Notes under the pieces: model-generated
Seen by the model: only the letters and a program-made list of their open reading frames with translations
What the model was told of the DNA's origin: nothing
Database searches by the model: none
Made by a program: the position numbers and the translations under genes
Source: Rahnella laticis
GTDB taxonomy: Bacteria > Pseudomonadota > Gammaproteobacteria > Enterobacterales > Enterobacteriaceae
NCBI RefSeq assembly: GCF_015644585.1
Contig: NZ_JADOBI010000001.1
Location: 186,001 to 250,000 of the forward strand
Direction: 5' to 3'
DNA: 64,000 bases
Shown: positions 20,160 to 30,514 of the stretch, in pieces
Numbering within the stretch: position 1 is the stretch's first letter
Layout: each line of letters opens with the position of its first letter

Positions 20160-21857
20160 TCAGAATGATGTGCGTTTGTAGGAACGGTACTGCGGTGCCC
20201 AGAAGTTGTGCTCAATGGCTTTGGACAGCGAATCTTCAGACGTCACCATCGCCACGCCCTGCAACTGCGCTGCTTTACCCACTTCCATCGCGATGCATTT
20301 CGAGACGCCCTGAATGTCATTCACATCCGGCAGCAGCGAACCTTTGCCTTCAGTGGCCAGCGGTGAACATTCTGCCAGTGTCCGGCTGGCGGCCATCAGC
20401 ATGCCGTCCGTAACGCGGGTTGCCCCGGAGGCAATCACACCCAGCCCGATACCCGGGAAGATAAAGGAGTTGTTGCACTGCGCAATAGGGTACAGCGTGC
20501 CTTTATGGCTTACCGGCGCAAACGGGCTGCCGGTGGCGACGAGCGCCGCGCCGTCCGTCCAGTTCAGGATATCGGCCGGTGTCGCTTCCACGCGTGATGT
20601 CGGGTTACTCAGGGGCATGACGACCGGGCGGGCACAATGTTTATGCATTTCACGGATGATTTCTTCCGTGAACAGGCCCGGCTGGCCGGAGACGCCGATC
20701 AGCACCGTGGGTTTGGCGTTGCGCACGACATCAAGCAGGGAAATGCTGTCGCTGCTCATGCCCCAGCCGGTCAGCGCGCTGCTTTTCTGCACCAGGCGGC
20801 TCTGGAAATCGAGCAGGTTCGGCAGTTTGTCGGTCAGCAGGCCGAAGCGGTCAACCATGAAGACTTTCGCGCGGGCTTCTTCTTCGCTCAGACCTTCGGA
20901 TTTCATCTGCGCAACGATTTGCTCTGCAATGCCACAACCCGCAGAACCTGCGCCGAGGAAGGCGACGGTCTGGTCACTCAGCTTGCCGCCGGCGGCTTTG
21001 CTGGCAGCAATCAGGCTGCCCAGTGCCACGGACGCGGTGCCCTGAATATCATCGTTAAAGCAGCACAGTTCATCGCGGTAACGTTCGAGGATCGGCATGG
21101 CGTTCTTCTGCGCGAAATCTTCGAACTGCAGCAGTACGTTCGGCCAGCGGATTTTTACCGCCTGAATGAACTGGTCGACAAACGCTTCGTACTCTTCGCC
21201 GGTGATACGCGGATGACGCCAGCCCATGTACAGCGGGTCGTTGAGCAGTTGCGGGTTGTTGGTGCCTGCATCGAGCACGACCGGCAGGGTATATGCCGGG
21301 CTGATGCCGCCGCACGCGGTATACAAAGACAATTTGCCGATAGGAATGCCCATGCCGCCGATGCCCTGATCGCCCAGGCCCAGAATGCGCTCGCCGTCAG
21401 TCACCACGACCACTTTGACATGTTGTTTGGTGGCGTTTTGCAGCATGTCGTCGATGTGCGCGCGGTTAGGGTAGGAGATAAACAGGCCACGGGCGCGGCG
21501 GTAGATATCAGAAAAATGCTCGCAGGCTTCGCCGACGGTCGGGGTATAAATTACCGGCATCATTTCGCTGAGATGGCTGTCGAGAAGGCGGTAAAACAGC
21601 GTCTCGTTAGTGTCCTGAATGTTACGCAGATAGATGTGTTTATCGATGTCAGTTTTGAAATTCTGGAACTGGCGGTAGGCGCGATCGGCCTGTTCTTCAA
21701 TCGTTTCAACGGCTTCTGGCAGCAGGCCGTGAAGGTTGAAATTGCTGCGCTCTTCTTCAGTAAAAGCGCTGCCTTTATTCAGTAACGGAAATTCTAACAG
21801 GATTGGGCCAGCGTGAGGGATGTACAGGGGACGTTTGCTTTCGTATTCAAGTTCCAT
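20160..21857 (-). CDS. maeA: NAD-dependent malic enzyme
   Basis: 565 residues, cytosolic. Oxidative decarboxylation of L-malate to pyruvate with NAD. The malic enzyme signature [15 protein letters not shown], the tyrosine region [29 protein letters not shown], and the Rossmann motif [13 protein letters not shown] are present. The length equals E. coli MaeA/SfcA (565). It sits between sanA and cdd, which are nearly adjacent in E. coli, so the gene order differs here. It is a single-gene unit with its own terminator. Confidence 0.95.
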   Translation of the reverse strand: MELEYESKRPLYIPHAGPILLEFPLLNKGSAFTEEERSNFNLHGLLPEAVETIEEQADRAYRQFQNFKTDIDKHIYLRNIQDTNETLFYRLLDSHLSEMMPVIYTPTVGEACEHFSDIYRRARGLFISYPNRAHIDDMLQNATKQHVKVVVVTDGERILGLGDQGIGGMGIPIGKLSLYTACGGISPAYTLPVVLDAGTNNPQLLNDPLYMGWRHPRITGEEYEAFVDQFIQAVKIRWPNVLLQFEDFAQKNAMPILERYRDELCCFNDDIQGTASVALGSLIAASKAAGGKLSDQTVAFLGAGSAGCGIAEQIVAQMKSEGLSEEEARAKVFMVDRFGLLTDKLPNLLDFQSRLVQKSSALTGWGMSSDSISLLDVVRNAKPTVLIGVSGQPGLFTEEIIREMHKHCARPVVMPLSNPTSRVEATPADILNWTDGAALVATGSPFAPVSHKGTLYPIAQCNNSFIFPGIGLGVIASGATRVTDGMLMAASRTLAECSPLATEGKGSLLPDVNDIQGVSKCIAMEVGKAAQLQGVAMVTSEDSLSKAIEHNFWAPQYRSYKRTSF

Positions 21858-21958
21858 CGTTTTACTCTTCCGGTGCTCAGAATGTTAATTTTTATAGTTT
21901 AGAGACGAAAGGGTAACAGAGAGGAAACGGGGAATTCAAATCAGACAATGTTATGTAA

Positions 21959-21986
21959 CTAATGACTACAGGAACGTAGTCATTAG
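21959..21986. terminator. Hairpin between cdd and maeA
   Basis: Perfect 11-bp stem CTAATGACTAC / GTAGTCATTAG with a 6-base loop, 30 bases after the cdd stop. The T-run is poor; it probably ends or protects the cdd transcript. Confidence 0.5.
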
Positions 21987-22015
21987 TGTTAGGCAGATCA
22001 CGAAACCCGGCGGTT

Positions 22016-22900
22016 TCAGCAGTTCAGCGTGGTGACGTCTTCGCAGCCGATGGCTTTCAGCGTGGCGCGGGTGGCGTCATTTTGGGTGATCAGCGCGCCT
22101 TCCTGTTCGACCAGCACGGCGCGGCGCACTTTCAGGCAGTCTTCACCTGACATGTTCAGCAGGATTAATGCCGCCTGTAACGGAGGCAGGCTCGGGTTGA
22201 AGGCGGCGTTTTCCGCGTAGCGCCCGGCAAACTGCTTACCGTTTTGCGTTTCCAGTGCCACACCGCTGTGTGATTTGCTGTACGGCGCATGGCTTTGGTT
22301 GCAGGCATCCAGCGCATGTGCTGCCAGTGTGTCAGAGGTTTTCAGCGTATAGCCGTGATCGACTTTTTCCATCAGCAGCGTGGTGATATCCAGATCCTTC
22401 GGCCCGAAGGAGTGCGGCAGATAATCGCCGAGCGTGGCGACATCGCGATCCGGCAGATGGATATCCAGCCCCGTACCGCTGGTCAGTTCATTCATAAACT
22501 GACGACAATGGCCGCAAGGCGTGTAATTGACGGTGATGGAGGCAAGACGCGTTTCGCCACGTAGCCAGGCGTGCGTGACCGCAGATTGTTCGGCGTGAAC
22601 GGTTTGCTGCATCGGTGCACCGGCAAATTCCATGTTGGCACCGAAATACAGATTACCGGAGGTTCCGCGGGCAATTGCGCCCACGTTGAAATGAGAAATC
22701 GGCGTCACAGAACAGGCTGCTGCCAGCGGTAACAGGGCGAATGCCAGCGCGTCGTCGTCCAGACCGGTTGCCTGTTTTACCTGCGCAACCTCATCGGCCG
22801 TGAACATTGCCGGGAAGTCATCATGTCGCAGAAACGGCTCAAGCGCGGAGGATAAATTTTCAGGGAGTGCCGCAAAGGCGGTGTGAAAACGTGCGTGCAT
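22016..22900 (-). CDS. cdd: Cytidine deaminase
   Basis: 294 residues, exactly the E. coli length when started at MHARF; an ATG two codons upstream has a better spaced GAGA. Deaminates cytidine and deoxycytidine to uridine forms in pyrimidine salvage. The active centre is VHAEQSAV (zinc histidine and general-acid glutamate) with CGHCRQ (two zinc cysteines); a degenerate second deaminase half follows, as is normal for the dimeric enterobacterial form. FNVGAIARG and FGANMEFAG are the substrate loops. Confidence 0.95.
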   Translation of the reverse strand: MHARFHTAFAALPENLSSALEPFLRHDDFPAMFTADEVAQVKQATGLDDDALAFALLPLAAACSVTPISHFNVGAIARGTSGNLYFGANMEFAGAPMQQTVHAEQSAVTHAWLRGETRLASITVNYTPCGHCRQFMNELTSGTGLDIHLPDRDVATLGDYLPHSFGPKDLDITTLLMEKVDHGYTLKTSDTLAAHALDACNQSHAPYSKSHSGVALETQNGKQFAGRYAENAAFNPSLPPLQAALILLNMSGEDCLKVRRAVLVEQEGALITQNDATRATLKAIGCEDVTTLNC

Positions 22901-23054
22901 AAACATTCGATCTCGACTGTGATTACGGTTAAACAGTGTAAAAGTCATTACGTGAATTAAGTGTGATAGGGGTCACTTTTTTGATGAAACAGATTAGTTG
23001 TAGTTGCAGTTTTGAGAGATGTTACGCAAAAAAATGCCTTTCACAGCGTCCCCA

Positions 23055-23166
23055 AAATCATTCGGGCTGAATCAAGGCGGCAACTGAGTGCCCCACGGGA
23101 GCATACATTAGTATGTGACCGGGGGCGTGAGGGCGGCCAACGCAGAGTTAGCCTGAATGATGAAGG
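23055..23166 (+). repeat. ERIC element between artJ and cdd
   Basis: Clear ERIC/IRU: GGCGGCAACTGAGTGCCCCACGGGAGCATACATTAGTATGTGACCGGGGGCGTGAGGGCGGCCAACGC is read across 23077-23142, mirroring the consensus CCAGGAGCTTACATAAGTAAGTGACTGGGG core, and the flanking TTCGGGCTGAATC and GCCTGAATGATGAA arms are present. It ends 4 bases from the artJ stop. Confidence 0.9.
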
Positions 23167-23170
23167 GGAA

Positions 23171-23905
23171 TCAGTGTGCCGGGAACCACTTATCGTTAAT
23201 CTTTTTAAATTCGCCGTTGGCTTTAATGCCGTCGAGCGCCGCATTCAGTTTCGCCAGCAATTCTTTATTCTCCGGACGCACGGCCATTCCCACGCCAGTA
23301 CCAAAGTATTGCGGATCTTTAATCAGTTCGCCCACTTCACCCAGATTAGGGTTGGATTTCAGCCAGCCATTCAGCACGGCGGTATCGCCAAGCAGCCCGT
23401 CCAGACGACCACTTTTCAGATCCAGAATCGCATTCTGATAGCTGTCATAACCGACGGTGATGATTTCAGGGTGTTTTTCCATCAGGTATTTCTGGTGCGT
23501 GGTGCCGTTTTCCAGGCCGACACGTTTACCTTTCAGATCGGCTATAGAAGAGAATTTACCCTTCGGCCCGATAATCATGGCGGTATTGGCGTAGTAAGGC
23601 TGGGTAAAAGTGACCTGCTTGCTGCGCTCTTCGGTGATGTCCATACCGGAAATGATGACGTCAAAACGACGGAATTTCAGCGCCGGGATCAGCCCGTCAA
23701 ATGGCTGGTTGGTGAACGTGCAAATTTCCTGCATTTGCTGACAAACGGCCTTCGCCAGATCCATATCAAACCCGACGATCTGATTGTTAGCGTCCATGGA
23801 TTCGAACGGCGGATAGGTCGCGGAAGTCCCGAAACGAATGGTCTCAGCAGCGGTAGCGGCGAAAGCGGTGGCAGATAAAACGGCAGCGAGGATCAGCTTT
23901 TTCAT
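23171..23905 (-). CDS. artJ: Arginine-binding periplasmic protein ArtJ
   Basis: 244 residues; signal peptide MKKLILAAVLSATAFAATAA cut before ETIRF. SBP family 3 fold: GTSATYPPFESMD, GFDMDLAKAVCQQM, VISGMDITEERSKQVTFTQPYY, GTTHQKYL, YDSYQNAILDL. Binds L-arginine with high affinity and feeds ArtPQM. It is a separate unit from artPIQM, as in E. coli: a terminator precedes it and ARG-box-like sites lie upstream. The start is the ATG after CAGGAATG; three further upstream codons are not conserved. Confidence 0.93.
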   Translation of the reverse strand: MKKLILAAVLSATAFAATAAETIRFGTSATYPPFESMDANNQIVGFDMDLAKAVCQQMQEICTFTNQPFDGLIPALKFRRFDVIISGMDITEERSKQVTFTQPYYANTAMIIGPKGKFSSIADLKGKRVGLENGTTHQKYLMEKHPEIITVGYDSYQNAILDLKSGRLDGLLGDTAVLNGWLKSNPNLGEVGELIKDPQYFGTGVGMAVRPENKELLAKLNAALDGIKANGEFKKINDKWFPAH

Positions 23906-24017
23906 GCAATACATTCCTGTTCAAAAAATGACATTCCCTTCATGGTTCAGTTTACTGATTTTATTAATGTAATCGGGTAACTGGCAGGAAGTGAAACCTG
24001 CGTTTAAATTGCCATTA

Positions 24018-24056
24018 AATGAATTTGTATGCAATAAATTTGATTAAAAAATTAAA
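24018..24056 (-). promoter_or_regulatory. Pair of ARG boxes before artJ
   Basis: AATGAATTTGTATGCAAT (24018-24035) matches the 18-bp ArgR box at all but one of the ten core positions. After the canonical 3-bp gap a weaker box, TTTGATTAAAAAATTAAA, follows. This would give arginine-dependent repression of artJ, known for E. coli. Confidence 0.65.
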
Positions 24057-24086
24057 GTGTTGATTGGCGGGCTATTTTACAGGCAT

Positions 24087-24113
24087 AAAAAAAGGGACGA
24101 TTTCTCGTCCCTT
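24087..24113 (-). terminator. Terminator of artPIQM
   Basis: 9-bp stem AAGGGACGA / TCGTCCCTT, TTTC loop, and a seven-T run on the minus strand, 18 bases after the artM stop. Confidence 0.9.
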
Positions 24114-24130
24114 CAGGCGTCCGGTGTTCA

Positions 24131-24799
24131 TTAATTTCGGCGTTCAAACGCCAGCGCACGGCGCTCTATCAGGCGCATCATCAGGGTCAGTAACCCGTTC
24201 ACACACAGATAAACCAGACCGGCGGCGCCAAATACCATCACGTCGTAGGTGCGGCCATACATCAGTTGGCTGTGCCCCATAACGTCCATCAGCGTAATGG
24301 TGTACGCCAGAGAGGTACTTTTGAAGACCAGCACCACTTCGTTGGAATAGGACGAAAGCGCGCGCTTAAACGCATACGGCAGCAGAATTCGCAGGGTCTG
24401 CGGTTTCGACATGCCCAGCGCTTCGCAGGACTGCCACTGGCCGGACGGGATCGCGCGTACCGCACCGGTAAACAGTTGCGTGGTGTAAGCGGCACTGTTC
24501 AGCGCCAGCGCAAACATCGCACACAGCCAGGGCTGCGACAGCACTTCCCACAACCAGGGGATTTCACGAATAGACGGAAACTGGCCCGGTCCGTAGTAAA
24601 TCAGGAAGATTTGAACCAGCAGCGGCGTACCGGTAAACAGCGTGATATAGCCTTTGACGATTTGGCTGGCAACAGGCACTTTCAGCGTAAGTATCACGGT
24701 GAAAATCATCGCCAGCAGCAGCGCAACAATCAGCGCCGCCACGGTCAGTGTCAGGCTGGTGTGCAATCCTTTCAGGACTTCAGGTAAATATTCCCACAT
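24131..24799 (-). CDS. artM: Arginine ABC transporter permease ArtM
   Basis: 222 residues, inner membrane, five predicted spans. HisM/GlnP-type permease domain with the EAA loop around SGQWQSCEALGMSKPQTLRILLP and the ending LIERRALAFERRN. Pairs with ArtQ to form the channel. The start overlaps the artQ stop in TGATG, so the two are coupled. Last gene of artPIQM. Confidence 0.95.
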   Translation of the reverse strand: MWEYLPEVLKGLHTSLTLTVAALIVALLLAMIFTVILTLKVPVASQIVKGYITLFTGTPLLVQIFLIYYGPGQFPSIREIPWLWEVLSQPWLCAMFALALNSAAYTTQLFTGAVRAIPSGQWQSCEALGMSKPQTLRILLPYAFKRALSSYSNEVVLVFKSTSLAYTITLMDVMGHSQLMYGRTYDVMVFGAAGLVYLCVNGLLTLMMRLIERRALAFERRN

Positions 24800-25515
24800 C
24801 AGGAAGCACTCCGTTCAAAGCGGGTGGTACGCAGTTCGATGCGTTTAATCACGAACTGGCTGAACAGGGTGACAATCAGATAAATGCAGGCCGCAATCAC
24901 GTACCAGGTAAAAGGTTCCTGTGTCCGCGTGGCGATACTTTTAGTTTGCAGCATCAAATCATTCACGCTGATCAGTGACACCAGCGCGGTGTCTTTGAGC
25001 AGAACCAGCCACTGATTGCTCAGGCCCGGCAGCGCGTGACGCCACATTTGTGGCATGATCAGGCGGAAGAAGATCGCCGATTTTTTCATGCCCAGCACCT
25101 GACCGGACTCCCACTGGCCTTGCGGAACGGCTTTCAGCGCGCCGCGCAGTGTCTGCGAAGCATAAGCGGAATACAGCAGCGAAAGGGCGATGACACCACA
25201 GACAAACGGGCTGACTTCTAAGTTTTCGATGGGCAGCTTTACCGGCACTGAGAACAGACCGAGATTGAGGCTAAAGCCATCCGCCAGCACCATCAGCAAT
25301 TGTGATGACCCGAAGTAGATGAAAAGCACGACCAGAATTTCTGGCAGACCGCGCAGCACAGTGACCCACGCCGTACCGAGCCAGCTAAGTGGCTTCCACG
25401 GCGCAGATTCCCAGACTGCGAAGATCATCGCCAGAATCAGGCCGAGGACCAGCGCACAAACGGCAAGGCCGACGGTCATCCCGGCGGCGCTTGCTAAAGG
25501 TTGGAATTCAGTCAT
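24799..25515 (-). CDS. artQ: Arginine ABC transporter permease ArtQ
   Basis: 238 residues, inner membrane. Same fold as ArtM, with EAA loop [26 protein letters not shown]. Begins 12 bases after artI with a weak ribosome site, which fits lower yield of channel than of binding protein. Confidence 0.95.
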   Translation of the reverse strand: MTEFQPLASAAGMTVGLAVCALVLGLILAMIFAVWESAPWKPLSWLGTAWVTVLRGLPEILVVLFIYFGSSQLLMVLADGFSLNLGLFSVPVKLPIENLEVSPFVCGVIALSLLYSAYASQTLRGALKAVPQGQWESGQVLGMKKSAIFFRLIMPQMWRHALPGLSNQWLVLLKDTALVSLISVNDLMLQTKSIATRTQEPFTWYVIAACIYLIVTLFSQFVIKRIELRTTRFERSAS

Positions 25516-25527
25516 TGATAGGCAAAC

Positions 25528-26259
25528 TTATTGCTGGAACCATTTGGAATACAGCGTCTTGTAGGTGCCGTCTGCTTTCACTTTTGCCAGAGCATCGTTC
25601 AGTTTAGTCAGCAGTTCGGTGTTGTTCTGACGAACGGCAACACCCAGACCGGTACCGAAGTAAGTTGGATCGGTGATCTTGTCACCTACAGCGGCCAGAT
25701 TTTTGTTCTGCTTCAGCCATTCGTTGACTACGGCGGTGTCACCGAACACAGCGTCCAGACGACCATTCTTCAGATCCAGCACGGCATTCTGATAGCTGTC
25801 ATAAGGCACGGCAGTGATTTCCGGATGTTTATCCATCAGGAATTTCTGGTGAGTGGTGCCGTTTTGCATACCGACGCGTTTGCCTTTCAGCGCCGCAACG
25901 TCAGCGAACTGGCCGGCGTGAGCGATGAAAATAGCGGAGTTATCGTAGTAAGCGTTGGTGAAGGAAACTTGTTTTTCACGCTCAGGCGTGATGTCCATAC
26001 CGGAAATGACCGCATCAAAACGACGGAATTTCAGGCTTGGGATCAGACTGTCGAAGGCCTGGTTTGTGAATGTGCAGGTAGCCTGCATCTCTTTACACAT
26101 GGCGTTGGCCAGATCGACGTCGAAGCCCTGAATCTGATTGCTGGAGTCTACAAACTCAAACGGAGGATAAGACGCTTCCATCGCGAAACGGATGGTATCA
26201 GCAGCGCTGGCAGACAAACTGACGGTCGCCAGAACCGCGGCAATTACTAATTTTTTCAT
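25528..26259 (-). CDS. artI: Arginine transporter binding protein ArtI
   Basis: 243 residues, signal peptide MKKLVIAAVLATVSLSASA cut before ADTIRF. Highly similar throughout to ArtJ (23171), including FRRFDAVISGMDIT and GTTHQKFLMDKHPEI, so the two arose by duplication. E. coli ArtI has no firmly known ligand; an arginine-like ligand is likely. The ribosome site GGAG is well placed. Confidence 0.93.
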   Translation of the reverse strand: MKKLVIAAVLATVSLSASAADTIRFAMEASYPPFEFVDSSNQIQGFDVDLANAMCKEMQATCTFTNQAFDSLIPSLKFRRFDAVISGMDITPEREKQVSFTNAYYDNSAIFIAHAGQFADVAALKGKRVGMQNGTTHQKFLMDKHPEITAVPYDSYQNAVLDLKNGRLDAVFGDTAVVNEWLKQNKNLAAVGDKITDPTYFGTGLGVAVRQNNTELLTKLNDALAKVKADGTYKTLYSKWFQQ

Positions 26260-26307
26260 CGCTTACTCCGTAGAAAACATCAATCAATATGTTGATAGGA
26301 AACAGTT

Positions 26308-27036
26308 TTAGTGGGAAAGGTAGCTCGCAAACTCTTTGGTTTTCGGCTGAGCGAAAATCGACGCGTCACCTTGTTCCACGATGCGGCCATTTTCCATGTA
26401 CACCACGCGGCTGGCGGTTTTACGTGCCACTTCCACTTCGTGGGTCACAATCACCTGAGTAATCCCGGTGCCTGCCAGTTCGCGAATAATACTGACGATC
26501 TGGGCGGTAATTTCCGGGTCTAGCGCGGCGGTCGGTTCGTCAAACAACAGAACCTGAGGCTCCATCATCAGCGCACGGGCAATCGCCACACGCTGCTGCT
26601 GGCCACCAGAAAGGTGCAGCGGAAAACGATCGGCGTAATCGGTCAGGCGCAGACGGGTCAGCAATTTCTGGGCACGTTGCATCGCGACATCTTTTGTCAG
26701 ACCCAGAACACGCATCGGGGCTTCCAGTAAGTTGTCGAGCACGGTGCGGTGCGGCCACAGATTGTATTGCTGGAAAACCATGCCGACGTTCTGACGCAGT
26801 TCGCGGACCGCTTTTTCATCCGGTTTGCGGGTGAAATCGAAGGTGTTACCGGCGATTTGCAGGGTGCCTGAACGGGGCATTTCCAGCAGGTTCAGAACAC
26901 GTAACAGAGAGCTTTTACCTGCACCACTTGGACCCAGTAAAACGAGGGTTTCACCGGCAGGGCAGTCGAGCTGAATGTCAAAAAGCGCCTGATGCACGCC
27001 ATAGAAGCAGTTGATGCTATTAAGTTGAATACTCAT
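26308..27036 (-). CDS. artP: Arginine transporter ATP-binding protein ArtP
   Basis: 242 residues, as in E. coli, when started at [13 protein letters not shown]; a 17-codon upstream extension is not conserved. Cytoplasmic ABC ATPase driving ArtQM: Walker [10 protein letters not shown] (about 35), Q-loop FQQYNLWPH, signature LSGGQQQR, Walker [13 protein letters not shown], and H-loop VTHEVE. First gene of the operon. Confidence 0.95.
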   Translation of the reverse strand: MSIQLNSINCFYGVHQALFDIQLDCPAGETLVLLGPSGAGKSSLLRVLNLLEMPRSGTLQIAGNTFDFTRKPDEKAVRELRQNVGMVFQQYNLWPHRTVLDNLLEAPMRVLGLTKDVAMQRAQKLLTRLRLTDYADRFPLHLSGGQQQRVAIARALMMEPQVLLFDEPTAALDPEITAQIVSIIRELAGTGITQVIVTHEVEVARKTASRVVYMENGRIVEQGDASIFAQPKTKEFASYLSH

Positions 27037-27158
27037 GCGCAAATAGTGAATAGCCATTGATGCCGCAGATGGTAACTTCCACAGCATAGTTATGCAACGA
27101 TCACGGCTTAAAAATTATGTGTTGCCGCCCAAGTGGCAAAGTGTAGCACAAGATATTG

Positions 27159-27177
27159 TTGCATCACTGTGATGCAA
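27159..27177. promoter_or_regulatory. Perfect 19-bp palindrome upstream of artP
   Basis: TTGCATCACTGTGATGCAA: 9-bp arms around one base, 123 bp before the artP start and 88 bp past the ybjP stop. It does not fit the ArgR or CRP consensus, though it holds TGTGA. Probably an operator for an unidentified dimeric regulator. Confidence 0.5.
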
Positions 27178-27265
27178 ATGTTGGTTAATGACGATATTCA
27201 GTATTAATCCCTGTTATGCAGACACATTAAGACGTCAGCTTAGGCAGCCTTTTAAGAAAGTGCGG

Positions 27266-27847
27266 TTACTGGTTTTCCAATACCTGGCGCAGCGTTCCGT
27301 TAGAGACGAAGTCCAGATTTGCCATGTAACGCACATCATCCACGGTCCAGCATTTACCTTCACGTACCATCAGGACTTCATCTTTCCAGTGCGTGGTCGC
27401 GCCTTTATCTTTCTCGCGGGTGAACGTGACGCGTAGCGGAATATTGCGGGCGTCGGTGTTTGGAATGGTGGATGCGCTGTCCACGGAGGCGGACGTCGGA
27501 CCATCAAACAGGCTGGAAAATATGTCGCCATCGCCTGAACCTGCACCGGCTTTCTCATTAGGCGAGGCCGCGATATCGACTTTTGGCTGCGACTGCGCTT
27601 TCTGCAGCGCCGCGTAAAGTGCGGTGCTCAGATAAGGCCGGTAAGCGGCGAGTTGGCCGGAGTTCGGGATCCCGCTGCCGCCCTGTTTGATACGAAAATC
27701 ATAGAATTGTTGGGCGACGCTGTCGGGGCCACCGTCGATACATGGCGCGCTGCGGCTACCAATATCCTTATAGGCAGGGTCAACCGTGGTACAGGCATTT
27801 AACATCAATACCAGAGGGATGGCGGCGACAAGAATTTTCTTTTTCAT
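27266..27847 (-). CDS. ybjP: Lipoprotein YbjP
   Basis: 193 residues from the ATG with AAGGA upstream. Lipoprotein signal with lipobox LMLNAC, lipidated Cys near residue 19. The body has the YbjP signatures GGPDSVAQQFYDFRI, SASTIPNTDARNIPLRV and DEVLMVREGKCWTVDDVRY. It is longer than the E. coli copy by a serine/glycine/proline insert at about 100-120. Function unknown; envelope lipoprotein next to the art genes as in E. coli. Confidence 0.85.
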   Translation of the reverse strand: MKKKILVAAIPLVLMLNACTTVDPAYKDIGSRSAPCIDGGPDSVAQQFYDFRIKQGGSGIPNSGQLAAYRPYLSTALYAALQKAQSQPKVDIAASPNEKAGAGSGDGDIFSSLFDGPTSASVDSASTIPNTDARNIPLRVTFTREKDKGATTHWKDEVLMVREGKCWTVDDVRYMANLDFVSNGTLRQVLENQ

Positions 27848-28023
27848 CGTATTCCTTACTGAAAGATTGAACGTTTTCACCATGACTTTCTTAATCCTAC
27901 AGTATAAAACCGATTTGGCTTAATGCATGGCGCAGAGAAATGATACGTTCAGTCGGGATACATCGTTTATGCTATCCGGGTGATTTTCTCCGACATGTGG
28001 ACGACAACTGATAAGGAATACTC

Positions 28024-28350
28024 ATGCAAATTTCAACCACTCCGACCCTGGAAGGTTTTACCATCGCGGAATATTGCGGTGTGGTCACGGGCGAAGCGAT
28101 TTTAGGTGCGAACATTTTTCGTGATTTCTTCGCAGGCGTACGCGATATCGTCGGTGGCCGTTCCGGGGCGTATGAAAAAGAACTGCGTAAAGCGCGTGAA
28201 ATAGCCTTTCGCGAGCTGGAAGAACAGGCGAAAGAACGCGGTGCTAACGCCGTGGTCGGTATTGATATCGATTATGAAACCGTGGGCAAAGACAGCAGCA
28301 TGCTGATGGTCAGCGTTTCCGGCACCGCTGTTATCGTGCATCGGAAATGA
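28024..28350 (+). CDS. ybjQ: UPF0145 protein YbjQ
   Basis: 108 residues, no signal peptide. YbjQ fold (pentameric in solved relatives): [33 protein letters not shown], then [17 protein letters not shown]. Function unknown; heavy-metal-binding has been suggested for the family. Stop overlaps the amiD start by 4 bases (ATGA), so the two genes are coupled. Confidence 0.92.
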   Translation: MQISTTPTLEGFTIAEYCGVVTGEAILGANIFRDFFAGVRDIVGGRSGAYEKELRKAREIAFRELEEQAKERGANAVVGIDIDYETVGKDSSMLMVSVSGTAVIVHRK

Positions 28351-29192
28351 GGCGTTTGGGCATCAGAAGCGGCGTGATTGCTGCGCTTCTGCTGGCCCTG
28401 ACGGGCTGTCAGAGCAGTGATCAGGCGAAAAATTTACCTTACCGGCTGGAAACCACGCGGCAGGCGCAGGGCATGGATCAGCGGGTGCGCTTTCTGGTCA
28501 TCCACTACACGGCTGAAGATTTCCACAACGCATTAAATACGCTTACCGATGAACACGTCAGTGCGCATTACCTGATCCCTGCGCAACCTCCGCTTGAAAA
28601 CGGCAAACCGGTCGCGTGGCAACTGGTGCCGGAAAACATGCGTGCCTGGCATGCGGGAGCCAGCGGCTGGCGCGGACGTACCAATCTGAACGATACGTCC
28701 GTCGGTATTGAGCTGGAAAACAAAGGCTACAGCACGACGCTGCTGGGAAAAAAATTCTACCCGTTCCCGCCTGCGCAAATCGATTTGCTGGCAGACCTGA
28801 GTAAAGGCATTGTCGCGCGCTATCAGATTGAGCCGCGTAACGTGGTCGCTCACAGCGATATTGCACCGCAGCGTAAAGATGATCCGGGGCCATTATTCCC
28901 GTGGCAACAGATGGCGGAGCGGGGGATTGGTGCCTGGCCGGATGCGGCGCGGGTCAGCCATTTTCTGGCGGGCAGAAATCCGCAGCAGCCAGTGGATCAG
29001 GCGCATCTGCTGACCTTGCTGAAACAGTACGGATATACCGTGACGGAAAACATGACGCCGGAGCAGGCGCGCCGTTTAATTTCGGCGTTCCAGATGCATT
29101 TCAGGCAGAGTGATTATCGCGGGAATGCTGATGCGCAGTCAGAAGCGATTGTTCTGGCGCTGTTGCAGCAATTCCCGGATTCGAATAACTGA
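28347..29192 (+). CDS. amiD: N-acetylmuramoyl-L-alanine amidase AmiD (lipoprotein)
   Basis: 281 residues. Lipoprotein signal with LLALTGC, Cys near residue 21, no Asp at +2, so outer-membrane sorting. Amidase_2 domain: zinc His in [19 protein letters not shown], catalytic Glu in VGIELENKG, and [19 protein letters not shown] carrying the last zinc His and the lysine. A C-terminal peptidoglycan-binding helix bundle starts near 210. Cuts stem peptides from MurNAc or anhydroMurNAc in wall recycling. Confidence 0.93.
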   Translation: MRRLGIRSGVIAALLLALTGCQSSDQAKNLPYRLETTRQAQGMDQRVRFLVIHYTAEDFHNALNTLTDEHVSAHYLIPAQPPLENGKPVAWQLVPENMRAWHAGASGWRGRTNLNDTSVGIELENKGYSTTLLGKKFYPFPPAQIDLLADLSKGIVARYQIEPRNVVAHSDIAPQRKDDPGPLFPWQQMAERGIGAWPDAARVSHFLAGRNPQQPVDQAHLLTLLKQYGYTVTENMTPEQARRLISAFQMHFRQSDYRGNADAQSEAIVLALLQQFPDSNN

Positions 29193-29212
29193 GGAAGTGG
29201 CTGACCCGGCGG

Positions 29213-30247
29213 TCAGTCGCGTTTCGGGCCGATGCCGTGCAGGCCCTGAAGTTTACCGTGGTCGCGCAGCCAGGCGGCGGTGCGGATAATTCCCTGATCC
29301 AGCGAAATCACTGGCACATATCCCAGCTCTTTCTGTGCGCGCTGCGTGTCGAGCGTGAGATCGAAATTCAGTTTCGCGACGCTGTAATGTGTCAGTACCG
29401 GTTCTTTGTGTGAGCTTTTGCTGATGCGTTCCATGCCGCGCGCCATCATATCCAGCAGGGGATAAGGCACGGAGCGAATGCGGTATTTGATGTCCAGACT
29501 TTCCATCAGCTGTTTCACCATGGTGCGCAGCGGACGCGGTTGCTGATTGGTAATGTTAAACGCACGCCCGGATTCTGTGGATTCGGACTGCGTCGCCAGC
29601 CACATGGCGTGAACCGCGTTTTCCACGTAGGTCATATCCACCAGCGCTTCGCCACCGCGCGGCAGCATCAGTGTGCCACCGTATTTCAGCATTTGCAGCA
29701 GACGGGGCAGCAACACGTTATCGTGCGGCCCGAACAAACCCTGCGGGCGTAAAATGGTGAAATGCGTTTGCGGATTGGACATCGCCAGCGTGTGGATCAC
29801 CTGTTCACCGGCGGCTTTGCTGCGGGCGAACGAGTTGGCGAAACGGTGAGGGCGGAAGTCTTCCGGAATGTCGCGGTGATGATGGAAATCGAAATAAATC
29901 GCCGGTGACGAAATATGCACGAAATTTTCCACGCCGTACGCCGTAGACCATTCGCCCAGACGACGCGTCGCGCGGACGTTCGCCAGTTCGAATTCCTGTT
30001 CGCTGCCCCACGGCGACATCAGCCCGGAACAGTGCCAGACGGTATCGACATCGGCGAGCAAGGCTTTGGCCTGCGCCGACACCAGCGTGGTGAGATCGGC
30101 ATGAATGAATTCCGCGCCCATTTTTTGCAAAAGTGAACCCATGGCGGCATTGCGACCCGTCGCCCGGACTTTAATCCCTTTATTTCGCAAAAACTCGACC
30201 GCATTGCGCCCTAAACCGCTGCTGGCGCCGGTAACCAAAACTCTCAT
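29213..30247 (-). CDS. ybjS: NAD(P)-dependent epimerase/dehydratase YbjS
   Basis: 344 residues, extended short-chain dehydrogenase. Rossmann motif [16 protein letters not shown] at the N-terminus, the acidic/serine region [12 protein letters not shown], and a displaced YxxxK-like [12 protein letters not shown]. Matches E. coli YbjS and its position next to ybjT. Substrate unknown; relatives act on sugars, steroids or quinone-like compounds. An ERIC element starts 3 bases before its start codon region, so its leader contains the repeat. Confidence 0.88.
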   Translation of the reverse strand: MRVLVTGASSGLGRNAVEFLRNKGIKVRATGRNAAMGSLLQKMGAEFIHADLTTLVSAQAKALLADVDTVWHCSGLMSPWGSEQEFELANVRATRRLGEWSTAYGVENFVHISSPAIYFDFHHHRDIPEDFRPHRFANSFARSKAAGEQVIHTLAMSNPQTHFTILRPQGLFGPHDNVLLPRLLQMLKYGGTLMLPRGGEALVDMTYVENAVHAMWLATQSESTESGRAFNITNQQPRPLRTMVKQLMESLDIKYRIRSVPYPLLDMMARGMERISKSSHKEPVLTHYSVAKLNFDLTLDTQRAQKELGYVPVISLDQGIIRTAAWLRDHGKLQGLHGIGPKRD

Positions 30248-30249
30248 AA

Positions 30250-30374
30250 CTACTCTTCATCCTTCACGTTGCAGCGGTGTTCGCTGCTCTCATTCACCCG
30301 AATCACTGACTCCAGTCAGCTCATCGGGATTCATTCGTTTGCTGCCTTGCTGCAACCCGAATGATTTTGAGTAC
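30250..30374 (-). repeat. ERIC element before ybjS
   Basis: About 125 bp with the ERIC layout in reverse: TACTCTTCATCCTTCACGTTGCAG left arm, GAATCACTGACTCCAGTCAG centre, and TGCTGCCTTGCTGCAACCCG-ATGATTTTGAGTAC right arm; the outer ends are complementary (TACTC...GAGTA). Confidence 0.85.
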
Positions 30375-30514
30375 ATCCCAATGAGTGAAATTACTAAGGC
30401 TGGGGCGCCTCTCAGCAATAAGCGCGCCATTCTTTCGTGAAATTGTGCGGGTTGCAATGGGAAAGGGGTGCAGCAATGTCTGAAACTGTGCGATTGCGCT
30501 TTAAATAAACCCTT

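Noticed and set aside
20637-21785. 382-codon frame opposite maeA
   Set aside because: Shadow of a conserved enzyme gene; sequence lacks any protein-like motif.
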